Source: Nostoc sp. C052 (GTDB lineage: Bacteria; Cyanobacteriota; Cyanobacteriia; Cyanobacteriales; Nostocaceae). Taken from it: a stretch of 64,000 nt of DNA. The notes beneath the pieces were generated by a model, which saw only the letters and a program-made list of their open reading frames with translations, was not told the origin of the DNA and ran no database searches. The first letter of the stretch is position 1. Each line of letters begins with the position of its first letter. The position numbers and the translations under genes are program-made. The stretch covers positions 6,519,501 to 6,583,500 of the forward strand of contig NZ_CP040272.1 of assembly GCF_013393905.1 (NCBI RefSeq). Reading direction: 5' to 3'. Below are positions 33,714-43,070 of the stretch, one piece after another.

Positions 33714-35756
33714 ATGAATTTATTTAATCAAACGAAGATCGCGATCGCTTCATTATTTCTAGGTGTAGGTGCCATATCTTTTGGCTCTATTTTTATGAAA
33801 TTGAGCGAAATGGAACTCAGCCCCAGTGCCACTGTATTTAATCGTTTTTGGCTTGCTAGTGTGGTCTTCTTACTCTGGCATGGATACAAGGCAATACGGC
33901 AGCGATTTTCCAAAGAAAAATCTCTAGAACAGCAATCCTACACCAGTCAGGATCTATTGCTATTGCTAGGTGCTGGTATTCTTTGGGCTGCCACTTTAGT
34001 ATTGTTGGCTTGGTCACTAACTCAAACTAGCGTGGCAATTTCTAGTGTGTTGCATAATCTCGCCCCCATATTTACTAGTTTAGGGGTGTGGTTGTTATTT
34101 CGTAAGCGTTTTGAGCGCCAATTCTTGATTGGGATGGTGGTTGCGCTGGGGGGAGCGATCGCGATTGAATTTGAGGAACTGCAAATAGCCACAGACGAAG
34201 TTCAAGGAGGCTTGGCTGCCATCGTTTCGGCAATTTTCTTGAGTGCATACCTGCTAATCGTAGAAAAATTACGCACCAAATTTTCTCCGGGTACAATCCA
34301 ATTGTGGATCTGTGCGATCGCAGCTTTAGCTATTTTCCCCATACTTTTATTCACTCAAGATCAGCTTTTCCCCTCTACAGTTAGTGGGTGGCTTTGGGTG
34401 ATTTCCCTAGCTGTGATCTGCCAAGTTTTAGGTCATGGACTTTTGACCTATAGCCTTGCCAAATTTTCCTCTGTGGTTGTCTCCTTAGTGCATCTCTTAG
34501 AGCCAGTATTTAGCGGCATTTTTGCTCTGGTAATATTTTCGGAAACATTAACTTTATCAAATTGGGTAGGTTTCGCCGTAGTTTTAATCGGTTTATACTT
34601 AGCCGTATCTAGCCAAGCTGCTGTTAATTTGCCGTTTCAAGAATCAGTCACAAATATAGTTAACACTTTCGTTAAAAGTATGACGAGCAAACTGTCATTA
34701 CTAAAGCAACAATTCTCCGAAACACCAGCTTTATTAGGGACTGCCTCATTATTGTTTGCCCTAATTCCTATATCTTTAGCACCATCTCTAACCAAATTGT
34801 GTCAACAAGAAATTGGTGCAAATGCTGTAGTATTTCATCGCAGTTGGATTGCTACAGTTGTCTTTGGTCTGTGGAATGGGTTTGAGGCTTTCCGCTACCA
34901 ACAGTCCATTGAAGGAGGCAAGAGGGAAGATAGCGCAGCGTTAGCGAGTCCGCGAGCGTCGGCAGGGGGCAGGGGGCAGGGGGCAGAGGGCAATATTACT
35001 CCTGCCTTACTTGATAACCAACCCATAGAACAGAAGCCTTTTACTTTTACGAAACAAGAAGTGTGGCTATTATTGGCAATGGGAACCTCTGCTGGAACCT
35101 ACCTCCTCTTGTGGGCTTGGGCGCTGAGTCAAACTAGTGTTGCCAATGTGGCTTTACTATCTAATTTGAACTCCTTATTTGTTGCTTTAGCTGGGTATTT
35201 TTTATTTGGTCGGCGTTTCGATCGCAGATTCGTGATTGGTCTAGTCATCGCTTTGGGGGGAGCGATCGCATTTGAACTCAATAAGGTACAATTTGCAACC
35301 GATCAAATATTGGGTGATACCTTAGCATTGCTCACTGCGGTTTTCATGGCCACGTGTATGCTGCTAATAGAACGACTACGAACCCGATTTAGCACTGCAA
35401 CTATCATGCTGTGGCGCTGTGGAGTGACAACAATGTTTCTACTACCTGTCCTCCCATTCCTCGAAAATAGACTATTTCCCTATTCCTGGACGGGTTGGTT
35501 TTTCATCATATTCCAAGCTCTTTTCTGTCAAGTTTTTGGTCAGGGACTTTTAGCTTATAGCCTCAGCAGAATCTCTTCAGGAGTTGTCGCCGTCACGCTT
35601 CTTCTAGAACCAGTTCTAGCTTCCATTTTTGCTTGGTTTATTTTTTCAGAACAAGTCGGTTTGTTTGACTGGGCAACTTTTGCCGTAGTTTTAATGGGTA
35701 TCTATCTCGCCCAATCTAGTCAATCTACAGTTCAAGTAACAAACGAAAGCTTATAG
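33714..35756 (+). CDS. Tandem-duplicated EamA/DMT transporter
   Basis: 680 residues, about twice the usual 300. Residues 1-300 and 340-670 are each a full ten-helix EamA transporter, with matching landmarks (FNRFWLASVVFLLWHGYKA and FHRSWIATVVFGLWNGFEA; LWAWALSQTSVA). The loop between helices 2 and 3 of the second half carries about 30 residues (400-430; REDSAALASPRASAGGRGQG) coded by a GGGGGCA-rich spacer repeat (34912-34995), still in frame. The family moves small metabolites across the inner membrane; the substrate is unknown. It probably shares a transcript with the mannosyltransferase gene before it. Confidence 0.88.
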   Translation: MNLFNQTKIAIASLFLGVGAISFGSIFMKLSEMELSPSATVFNRFWLASVVFLLWHGYKAIRQRFSKEKSLEQQSYTSQDLLLLLGAGILWAATLVLLAWSLTQTSVAISSVLHNLAPIFTSLGVWLLFRKRFERQFLIGMVVALGGAIAIEFEELQIATDEVQGGLAAIVSAIFLSAYLLIVEKLRTKFSPGTIQLWICAIAALAIFPILLFTQDQLFPSTVSGWLWVISLAVICQVLGHGLLTYSLAKFSSVVVSLVHLLEPVFSGIFALVIFSETLTLSNWVGFAVVLIGLYLAVSSQAAVNLPFQESVTNIVNTFVKSMTSKLSLLKQQFSETPALLGTASLLFALIPISLAPSLTKLCQQEIGANAVVFHRSWIATVVFGLWNGFEAFRYQQSIEGGKREDSAALASPRASAGGRGQGAEGNITPALLDNQPIEQKPFTFTKQEVWLLLAMGTSAGTYLLLWAWALSQTSVANVALLSNLNSLFVALAGYFLFGRRFDRRFVIGLVIALGGAIAFELNKVQFATDQILGDTLALLTAVFMATCMLLIERLRTRFSTATIMLWRCGVTTMFLLPVLPFLENRLFPYSWTGWFFIIFQALFCQVFGQGLLAYSLSRISSGVVAVTLLLEPVLASIFAWFIFSEQVGLFDWATFAVVLMGIYLAQSSQSTVQVTNESL

Positions 35757-35927
35757 CATCATGGCAGTTAGCTAGAAAGTGGCGGTTGTGAAGAAGGCAG
35801 GAGGCATTTCTCCAGCAAGACTGCCTCTATTATTAAAGTCTCGTGTGGACGCGACTTCTAGTCGCCAGAGCTAGTTTTATTCTGATTTAGTATTTTGACA
35901 TTGCCAACTTGACTGATACAATAATTT

Positions 35928-37136
35928 ATGACAAAAACTTCTGACAAGACATTATTGAAATTAGTGAAATCTCTGTTCAATAGGCTCTTAAACTCTCTCC
36001 CATTCCCTGTTCCTGGATATTTAGCTATTGGCATAATATTAGCAGTGCTGATTCGATTAGCCTGTGTTCCAAATAAATCGGTGGATTATAAATATTTTTT
36101 AGCGCCTTGGTATGATTTCATTGCATCTCATGGCGGTATCAGCGCTCTAAAATATAGTTTTGCCGATTACACACCTTCTTATCTCTACTGGATTTTAATT
36201 GCTGCTACCTTGCTATCTGGATTGCCAAAAATTTTAGCAATCAAGCTTTTTGCTATGACTGTTGATTTTCTTTGTGCATTTTTAACTTACAAAATTGTCC
36301 GACTAAAATATCCAGAGGGTAGGAAACCCATCTTTGCTTTTTTGGCAGTTATCTTGAGTCCAACTGTTATATATAATAGTGCCCTCTGGGGTCAATGTGA
36401 CGTTATCTATACAACAGGATTGATTGCCTGTCTTTACTTTTTATCTATTCAAAAAGAAATTCCGGCATTACTCAGTTTTGGTGTAGCACTTTCTTTTAAG
36501 TTGCAAGCTATGTTTTTAGCACCTTTATTATTAGCTCTTTTGCTCAAAAAAAGAATTCATTGGTATTATCTACCATTAATTCCGGCGGTATATATCATTA
36601 CAGTTTTACCACCTTGGTTTATGGGAAGACCAATACAAGAATTGCTATTAGTCTACTTTAATCAAGCTAATAAATATAAGGAATTAGCTAAAGGCGCACC
36701 TAATCTTTATCAATGGATTCCTAACAATTTTTATAATATTGTTGTACCTATAGCTTTAACCTTAACGATATCTGCAATATTTTTATTTGCATATATTGTT
36801 TATAAAAGTAGACTAGAAATTACTCAAGATAGGCTGATATACTTAGCCACCATATCAGTTTTGTTTATGCCATATATCCTACCCAAAATGCACGAAAGAT
36901 ATTTTTATACTGCTGATATACTTTCGATTATCTTTGCCTTTTATTTTCCCCGATATTTTTGGGTAGGGATAATAGTGCCAATGGCATCATTTTTTGGATA
37001 TTTGGGAACTCCCATCTTTATCCAGTTGTTTTCAATACCTTTAGGTTTTGCTCTCTGGTTTGTTGTGCGAAAGTCTGATATAATTTATCCGAAATTACAA
37101 TCTGGATTGTCCTCAAATATCAATAAAAATTGGTAG
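35928..37136 (+). CDS. GT-C membrane glycosyltransferase, Gpi18/GT87-like
   Basis: 402 residues; ATG 35928. About ten hydrophobic segments. The first luminal loop contains the Asp-bearing segment VDYKYFLAPWYDFIASHGG, the middle has NSALWGQCDVIYTTGL, and the C-terminal part has LPKMHERYFYTADIL. These match bacterial proteins related to the GPI mannosyltransferase Gpi18 (COG5542-like). Such enzymes use polyprenyl-phosphate-linked sugars on the outer face of the membrane. The following DUF2079 gene begins 41 bases downstream, so the two probably form one operon. Confidence 0.82.
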   Translation: MTKTSDKTLLKLVKSLFNRLLNSLPFPVPGYLAIGIILAVLIRLACVPNKSVDYKYFLAPWYDFIASHGGISALKYSFADYTPSYLYWILIAATLLSGLPKILAIKLFAMTVDFLCAFLTYKIVRLKYPEGRKPIFAFLAVILSPTVIYNSALWGQCDVIYTTGLIACLYFLSIQKEIPALLSFGVALSFKLQAMFLAPLLLALLLKKRIHWYYLPLIPAVYIITVLPPWFMGRPIQELLLVYFNQANKYKELAKGAPNLYQWIPNNFYNIVVPIALTLTISAIFLFAYIVYKSRLEITQDRLIYLATISVLFMPYILPKMHERYFYTADILSIIFAFYFPRYFWVGIIVPMASFFGYLGTPIFIQLFSIPLGFALWFVVRKSDIIYPKLQSGLSSNINKNW

Positions 37137-37177
37137 TAAGTGCAAGCAGAATTTTAATAATAGAACAACTGCCAAAA

Positions 37178-38557
37178 ATGAATAAGATCAGAGCAATTAT
37201 CGGCATTAGTACCTTGATTTTATTTATCTCCAGCAGTTTACGACACGAATTATTTAATTCTTCTGGGGATTTAGCATTTTTTGACCAAGGTATTTACCTA
37301 ATTAGTCAAGGACAAGCGCCAGTTTCTTCTGTAATTGGTTTTCATGTTTTAGCCGATCATGCTGCTTGGATTTTATATTCTTTGGCTTTACTATACAAAA
37401 TTTACCCTAGTGTTTATTGGCTGTTTGCAGTACAGTCTATTGCTTTAGCATTAGGTGCTTTACCTACATATCTTCTGGCGCTGCAAGCAGGTTTAAAAGA
37501 AAATTTAGCAGTTGCAATGGTAGCTATATATCTAATGTACCCGGTGGTCTACAATAGCAACCTATGTGATTTTCACCCAGATCCGATCGCAGTCCCCGCA
37601 CTTTTAACAGCAGTTTTGGCTGCTAGATCGAGAAAAATAGCTTGGTTTGGCGTTAGTATTCTTTTGGTATTAGGTTGTAAGGCCGTATTATCCCTGACTG
37701 TAGTGGCTATGGGGATTTGGCTACTCTTGTTTGAAAAGCGGCGTTTGTATGGTGCGATCGCTATTATTAGTGGGACAATATGGTTTTTGATTGCTAACTG
37801 GATTATCATCCCTCATTTTGGTAGTGAAGCAGCCTTACTTAACCGTCATCTTTATCGCTATAGCTATTTGGGAAACTCCTTTTCCGAAATGCTACAAATC
37901 TTACTATTTCAACCGAAAATCATTTTTAACAACCTTTTTTCAATTCTAAATTTAGAATATTTATGTTTTTTATTATTACCTGTTATTTGGGCTTTAAGAC
38001 CACAATATATCATACCTTTGATAAGTATAATTCCTTGTGTAGCACTAAATTTACTTGCCGATCATCCTTCGCAAAAAAACCTAGTTTTGCATTACTCTTT
38101 ACCAGCAATTCCATTTCTTGTTTTAGTCGGAATTGCCAGCCTAGCAGCAGGTAAAGCATGGCTACCAAAAAAACGAGCAATTGTTTTGTGGTCTTTAGTT
38201 TGGTTTTTGGTTTTAGGTAAATATGGTTTCTTTAGCTCAAGATATCTCCATAATCTCGATAATTTGCCAGCCACAAAAGAAGCGATCGCTCTAGTTAAAA
38301 CTAAAGATAGTGTTCTGACTACAGATATAATTACTCCACATTTAACGCATAGACAGTTGATTAGCTTTAAATATAATCCTTCTCAAGATATTGCTGAATT
38401 AAAGAAGTTTCATTATATCTTACTCAATGTCCGACATCCAGGGTGGGCTGCAAGTTCAGAATCTCTTTCAAGCTTAGTAAATATTTTGAAAAATCAGTCT
38501 AAATTTAAATTAGAATATCAACAAAATGATGTATATCTTTTTGAAAAAAAATATTAG
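37178..38557 (+). CDS. DUF2079 membrane protein, intact copy
   Basis: 459 residues from ATG 37178; the frame extends to TTG 37130, overlapping the previous stop, without a better site. Many hydrophobic segments. Landmarks are LRHELFNSSGDLAFFDQGIY, HVLADHAAWILYSLALLYKI and SNLCDFHPDPIAVP. DUF2079 proteins have a GT-C-like layout and are thought to be membrane glycosyltransferases, though the reaction is unknown. A closely similar paralogue at 40268 is broken by a stop codon; both share the tail NVRHPGW. Direct neighbour of the Gpi18-like gene. Confidence 0.85.
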   Translation: MNKIRAIIGISTLILFISSSLRHELFNSSGDLAFFDQGIYLISQGQAPVSSVIGFHVLADHAAWILYSLALLYKIYPSVYWLFAVQSIALALGALPTYLLALQAGLKENLAVAMVAIYLMYPVVYNSNLCDFHPDPIAVPALLTAVLAARSRKIAWFGVSILLVLGCKAVLSLTVVAMGIWLLLFEKRRLYGAIAIISGTIWFLIANWIIIPHFGSEAALLNRHLYRYSYLGNSFSEMLQILLFQPKIIFNNLFSILNLEYLCFLLLPVIWALRPQYIIPLISIIPCVALNLLADHPSQKNLVLHYSLPAIPFLVLVGIASLAAGKAWLPKKRAIVLWSLVWFLVLGKYGFFSSRYLHNLDNLPATKEAIALVKTKDSVLTTDIITPHLTHRQLISFKYNPSQDIAELKKFHYILLNVRHPGWAASSESLSSLVNILKNQSKFKLEYQQNDVYLFEKKY

Positions 38558-38614
38558 TTAAAATCATATTCATATAACTATCTTGGACATTTTTTCAAAA
38601 ATAGCTATCATGTA

Positions 38615-40189
38615 TTATTTAATTGAAGGTGAAATAAGAGTAAAGTTATCAGCAGTGCCTATAACTCCATGTTCAAATAGATTTATTTGCTTTAAAGTCG
38701 TATTATCTAATAGCAAATAAGATTTATTAGATAACATTTTTTGTAAAATTGGCACAGTTGCAGCAGTTACCTTGCAATCGCTGTAAAAGTCCAAGCTAGG
38801 ACGCCCATAAGCAAAAGAAGTATAAATTTGTGTTCCTGGTGAAACATTTGCCCGAATTAATTCTGCTACTGGTTTAACTGCGAAAGCTTCCTTTAATTCC
38901 CAAATCCAAGATTGCGAACTCATTAATAGTGCTAAAACTAAATACATCCCTGTAAATAACACTGGAATAAAGTTGCGATCGCGCTTTTTAATTAGCCATG
39001 CTGCGATACCCATACTTATTGTCAAAATAATACTCATGACTATCAAAATAGGCTGTTGTTTCAGATAAAAGTAAACACAACCTCCTAAACCAGCAACAGC
39101 AATAATAGTCAGAAATATACTCCAAGTTCTTACCTGAAAATTACCATGTTGCCAAATTTTGCTAAGTCTAGCACCAATTGCCAAAGCTAAAAATGGATAT
39201 ACAGGCATGACATACCAGGGCAATTTAGTTCTCATCAAAGAAATAGTTCCTAAGTAAATAATTGTACCTAACAGAACTAGAGAACCCCAAGTATGATGAC
39301 GTTCCTTCCAAGCTAGATAAAGCCCTCCAGGTAAAAATAATAGCCAGGGAAAACCATATTTAAGTAATTCTAATAAATAGTACCAAACAGGCCCGCTATT
39401 ACCTTCAACGGTTTGTACCAGGCGGTCAAAGGCTTGTGCTTGAAAATGCACTTCTAAGAAAGTATTTCCATAATGTTGCCACTGAGCAATATACCAAGCG
39501 ATCGCCGGGGCATTTCCTAACAAAATTCCTACCCATAAATAGGGACTTTTTAACAAAGCTAATTGTCGATCGGCAAACAAAAATAAACAGGCGATCGCCC
39601 CCAACAGCAAAACTATCATTCCCTTAGTCAGAATAATTAACCCCAGACAAAATCCCACCCCTAGAGCATATTTTCGGTTCTGACGTGCCTTCAAAAGACA
39701 AAACAGCAACAGCAAGAAAAAAGAAATAGTCATCCCATCTAACATTGCTAGTCGTCCATGACGCACCACAGGCAACATTGTCAAGTAAACTAAAGCAGCA
39801 AAGAGAGCCGGTAAACTTTGCTGAAAGGCCAAACGCCCCACCAAGTAAAGCAAAGGCACTCCCAAGGCAGTTAAAACTGCACCAGGTAAGCGTGTGGTGA
39901 ATTCTTGTACTCCTACTAAGTGGTAGCAGCAAGCAATTAACCATTGCATCAAAGGCGGTTTTAATAAAAATGGTTCTCCCTGAATAGTTGGATAAAGCCA
40001 GTTACCAGTACGGTAAATTTCTCTGGACACTATAGCGTAAGTACCTTCATCCCAATCTCGTAAAGGGGAGTTTCCTAAAAATATCAGCCAGATAACTAGA
40101 GATATTACCAGTAAGCTAAATAACCATTCTTTTTCTTGGAATACGATAGTTCTTTTTGTGAATAGATTTACAATATTTATGCTATACAT
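38615..40189 (-). CDS. ArnT/PMT-type glycosyltransferase (GT39 family)
   Basis: 524 residues; ATG 40189. Landmarks of the ArnT/PMT group lie in the first loop: SPLRDWDEGTYAIVSREI (catalytic Asp-Glu) and FLLKPPLMQWLIACCYHL. About twelve hydrophobic segments follow, then a soluble C-terminal part (NVSPGTQIYTSFAYGRPSLD). These enzymes move a sugar from an undecaprenyl-phosphate carrier to lipid A, protein or another acceptor on the periplasmic side. It lies antisense between the two DUF2079 paralogues, which suggests an insertion or inversion inside a duplicated pair. Confidence 0.88.
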   Translation of the reverse strand: MYSINIVNLFTKRTIVFQEKEWLFSLLVISLVIWLIFLGNSPLRDWDEGTYAIVSREIYRTGNWLYPTIQGEPFLLKPPLMQWLIACCYHLVGVQEFTTRLPGAVLTALGVPLLYLVGRLAFQQSLPALFAALVYLTMLPVVRHGRLAMLDGMTISFFLLLLFCLLKARQNRKYALGVGFCLGLIILTKGMIVLLLGAIACLFLFADRQLALLKSPYLWVGILLGNAPAIAWYIAQWQHYGNTFLEVHFQAQAFDRLVQTVEGNSGPVWYYLLELLKYGFPWLLFLPGGLYLAWKERHHTWGSLVLLGTIIYLGTISLMRTKLPWYVMPVYPFLALAIGARLSKIWQHGNFQVRTWSIFLTIIAVAGLGGCVYFYLKQQPILIVMSIILTISMGIAAWLIKKRDRNFIPVLFTGMYLVLALLMSSQSWIWELKEAFAVKPVAELIRANVSPGTQIYTSFAYGRPSLDFYSDCKVTAATVPILQKMLSNKSYLLLDNTTLKQINLFEHGVIGTADNFTLISPSIK

Positions 40190-40267
40190 CTAGGTCTGAT
40201 AATCGTAGTGAATAATATTGCTAATTATGCAATCTAAAATACTCACAGTGAAAACTTTTTTGCTGGT

Positions 40268-41659
40268 ATGAGGAAAAAATTGAATCAGTTTGGTTATCTT
40301 GGTTGGATAATTAGCGTGAGTGCCTTAATTTTGTTTGCATGCAGCAGCTTACGACATGAGTTATTTCAATCAACCGCTTTTGACTTAGGTATTTTTGACC
40401 AAGCGGTTTATTTAATTAGTCAAGGGGAACCGCCTATTAGTTCTTTCATGGGTTTTCATATTCTCGGCGATCATGCTGCTTGGATATTCTATCCCTTGGC
40501 TTTACTGTATAAAATATACCCCAGTGTTTACTGGTTATTTGCTGTGCAGGCAGCTGCCTTGGCATTAGGTGCTTTACCAACTTGGCATCTAGCGCGTCAA
40601 GCTGGACTCAAGGAAAGTCAAACAATCGCGATCGCGCTTGTATATCTCCTGTATCCGTTGGTGTTTAACGTCAATTTATTTGATTTCCACCCAGAAGTGA
40701 TAGCTGTACCACTACTATTGGCGGCGGTTTTAGCAGCACGGTTAGGTCATGTAGGATGGTTTTGTTTCAGTATTTTCCTGGTCTTGGGATGTAAGGAGGT
40801 ATTATCTCTCACCGTTGCTGCAATGGGAGTTTGGTTACTGTTGTTTGAAAAGCGGCGTTTATATGGTGCGATCGCTCTTGCTGCTGGTGTGGTATGGTTC
40901 TTGCTTGCTAGTCAGGTAATTATTCCTTTTTTTAGCGGTGCAGAAGCAGCAGCAGTAGGACGTTACAGTTACTTAGGTAATTCGGTTCTAGGCATTGCGA
41001 AAAATATAGCGTTTCAGCCAGGACTGATCTGGGGAAAGGTTTTTTCACTGAATAACCTGGAATATTTGGTTTTGCTGCTAGCACCTGTAATTTGGGGGCT
41101 TTCCCCACAAGGAATAAAACCTTTGGTAGGTGCTATTCCTTGTTTGGCGCTCAACATTTTAGCTGATTACCAACCTCAAAAAGACTTGGTACATCAGTAC
41201 TCTATTCCAGCCCTCCCATTCCTGTTGTTGGCTGTAATTTCCAGCCTCGCCGCAGGTAGGGGATGGCTACAAAATAAACGAGCGATTATCCTGTGGTAAT
41301 TGGTGGCGTTTTTGAGTCTGGCAAAATTTACGTATTTTGGAGGCAGATACTTAGAATCTATAGATACTTGGCAAGCTACAAAACAAGCGATCGCTCAGAT
41401 TCAAACTCAAGGAAGTGTTTACACCACAGGAGAAATTTCCGCGCATTTAAGCCACCGAAAATTTATTACGTTTACAAATAGCGATTCTCCATCGGCTGAT
41501 TTAAATGCTTTTAATTATGTATTGCTCAATGTCCGCCATCCTGGCTGGTTAAGTAGTCACGAGTTTGCTGTTAGCTTGGTAAATCAACTGAAAAATAATC
41601 AAGAATTCCAGTTGAAATATCAGCGTGATGAGGTTTATTTATTTGTCAAAGTTGCTTAA
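40268..41659 (+). pseudogene. DUF2079 paralogue split by an in-frame TAA
   Basis: From ATG 40268 the frame matches the 37178 protein closely (LRHELFQSTAFDLGIFDQAVY; HILGDHAAWIFYPLALLYKI). After RAIILW it meets TAA 41297-41299. The same frame then goes on without a shift (LVAFLSLAKFTYFG...VLLNVRHPGWLSS) to TAA 41657-41659, matching the rest of the paralogue. The paralogue has a Ser codon (TCT) where the TAA stands, so one or two base changes made the stop. The whole would be 462 residues. Either the gene is freshly dead, or a 343-residue form is made, or the base is a sequencing error. Confidence 0.85.
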
Positions 41660-42025
41660 GCAGCAGTTTTTGGATAACTTTTTATCGAAGTAGAATACAT
41701 ACGTCAGTCATCAGAATTAAGTTGGTATTCTGTACAAGTGGCCAATAGCGTAGTACAAAGCCTTCTCTTTCAGAGACGCTAACGCGAACGGTATAACTCC
41801 GCTTAGAGCGAGTCTATGATACTAAGTATTCGGGCGTTGCATTTTATTCTGACTCCTGAATTCTGATTCCTGAATTCTGAATTCTTCTTCATCTTCCCAG
41901 TTCAGGCAGGAGACGACATACGATACTCCCGTTGAAAAAGATATCCCATCTTGACGAAAGGTAATTCTTTAGTGCGTTGTTATACGCAATACTAAGATAT
42001 TCTTGCTTTCTTCGCCAAGATTGTC
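41660..42025. other. Spacer with reverse copy of the short tandem repeat
   Basis: 366 bases. At 41847-41886 TTCTGACTCC/TTCTGATTCC/TTCTGAATTC units are the reverse complement of the 1704-1753 repeat. Near 41770-41795 a GAGACGCTAACGCGAACGG segment belongs to the GTTCGCG/GCGTCTC family. No gene is seen; the promoter of the sigma-like gene should be near the right end. Confidence 0.45.
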
Positions 42026-42676
42026 ATGGTTCCATTCGATGAACAGCTACGCCGCTTAGTTACAGAAGCCTGTGGACACAAACCTGGAAGCCCTCAGCGT
42101 CAGAAGTTGCTCACGCAAATTATTCGCTTGACAGCAAGTAGACTCTGGAGAGAAACTACTCCCTACTATCAAGATGCACTACAACAAACTTGGTTGTATT
42201 TCTGTCGCAATGTTTGTGAAGGTTTGACAGGTCAAATCTACGATCCCAATTATGGCAGTGTGATCACTTGGCTGAATGCCTACCTAAGAAGGAGACTACA
42301 AGACTTTTACCTTAATCAGAATCGGGAACAAGCCACAACAGTTCCTCAGAGAATTCGTCAGTCTACATCAGGTGGAATAAGTGAAGCCATTGATCCTATA
42401 GATAACCTCCCGGCTAGTCCCCAAGCACCTCCAATTCTGGAAGATTTGGAGATGTGGGCGCAGACAGATTCTAATGGAGAACTACGCAGTATTTACATTA
42501 AAGGGCGTCCAGATGTGAATTGTCAGGTGTTAATTCTCAAACGCTTACCCCCAGAAGTTAGCTGGAGAGAATTATCTGAAGAATTTGGGCTGTCAATTCC
42601 CACATTAAGCAGTTTTTATCAGCGCCAATGTCTACCGCGTTTGCGTAAATTCGCAGAATTGGAGGGATTATTATGA
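42026..42676 (+). CDS. Sigma-70-like regulatory protein
   Basis: 216 residues; ATG 42026. The N-terminal half is helical, with YYQDALQQTWLYFCRNVCEG and VITWLNAYLRRRLQDFYLN resembling sigma region 2. The C-terminal half ends in a helix-turn-helix (VSWRELSEEFGLSIPTLSSF) like region 4. The whole looks like a divergent ECF-type sigma factor of a kind that I associate with cyanobacterial CHAT/DUF1822 clusters. It stands first in a same-strand series TPR-CHAT, DUF1822, CHAT-CHASE2, DUF928, and is a good candidate to control them. Whether it binds RNA polymerase is unproven. Confidence 0.72.
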   Translation: MVPFDEQLRRLVTEACGHKPGSPQRQKLLTQIIRLTASRLWRETTPYYQDALQQTWLYFCRNVCEGLTGQIYDPNYGSVITWLNAYLRRRLQDFYLNQNREQATTVPQRIRQSTSGGISEAIDPIDNLPASPQAPPILEDLEMWAQTDSNGELRSIYIKGRPDVNCQVLILKRLPPEVSWRELSEEFGLSIPTLSSFYQRQCLPRLRKFAELEGLL

Positions 42677-42926
42677 TGGGTGATGAGTGTTGTTAGCAGT
42701 AGCGGGGTGTTGAGTCTGTGCTGTTAGCGGATAGCTAAGGTTTAGCCCGTGCTGAGTCCTGAGTAAGAAGTAGTACTGTTGAATCTTTCCATTTTCAGCC
42801 GAGAAACTCACTCTTTGGTGATAAATAAGATTGTGGAAGCTTAGGGATAGGTGAGAGAGAGGAATGGTACTATTACTCTGGTAGCCCAAGCACCTATGGG
42901 AACTCCAAGAAATAAATTATCCAATA

Positions 42927-42986
42927 TTGTGGGGTGGGCATCCTGCCCGCCATACGGACTGGGCGGGCGAGACGCCCACCCCACAA
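42927..42986. repeat. Long GC-rich palindrome in the sigma-CHAT spacer
   Basis: TTGTGGGGTGGGCATCCTGC on the left and GACGCCCACCCCACAA on the right form a long hairpin with inner GCCCGCC/GGGCGGGC pairing. It is a known type of dispersed cyanobacterial palindrome. The rest of the spacer 42677-43070 has no gene that I can support. Confidence 0.65.
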
Positions 42987-43070
42987 GAGTTAATTGGATA
43001 TTTTTTTATTTGGAAGTCCTTATAGTTCATCCTGTACGCTCCTGGTTATCATCTACCTCTTGTCGTGGTC

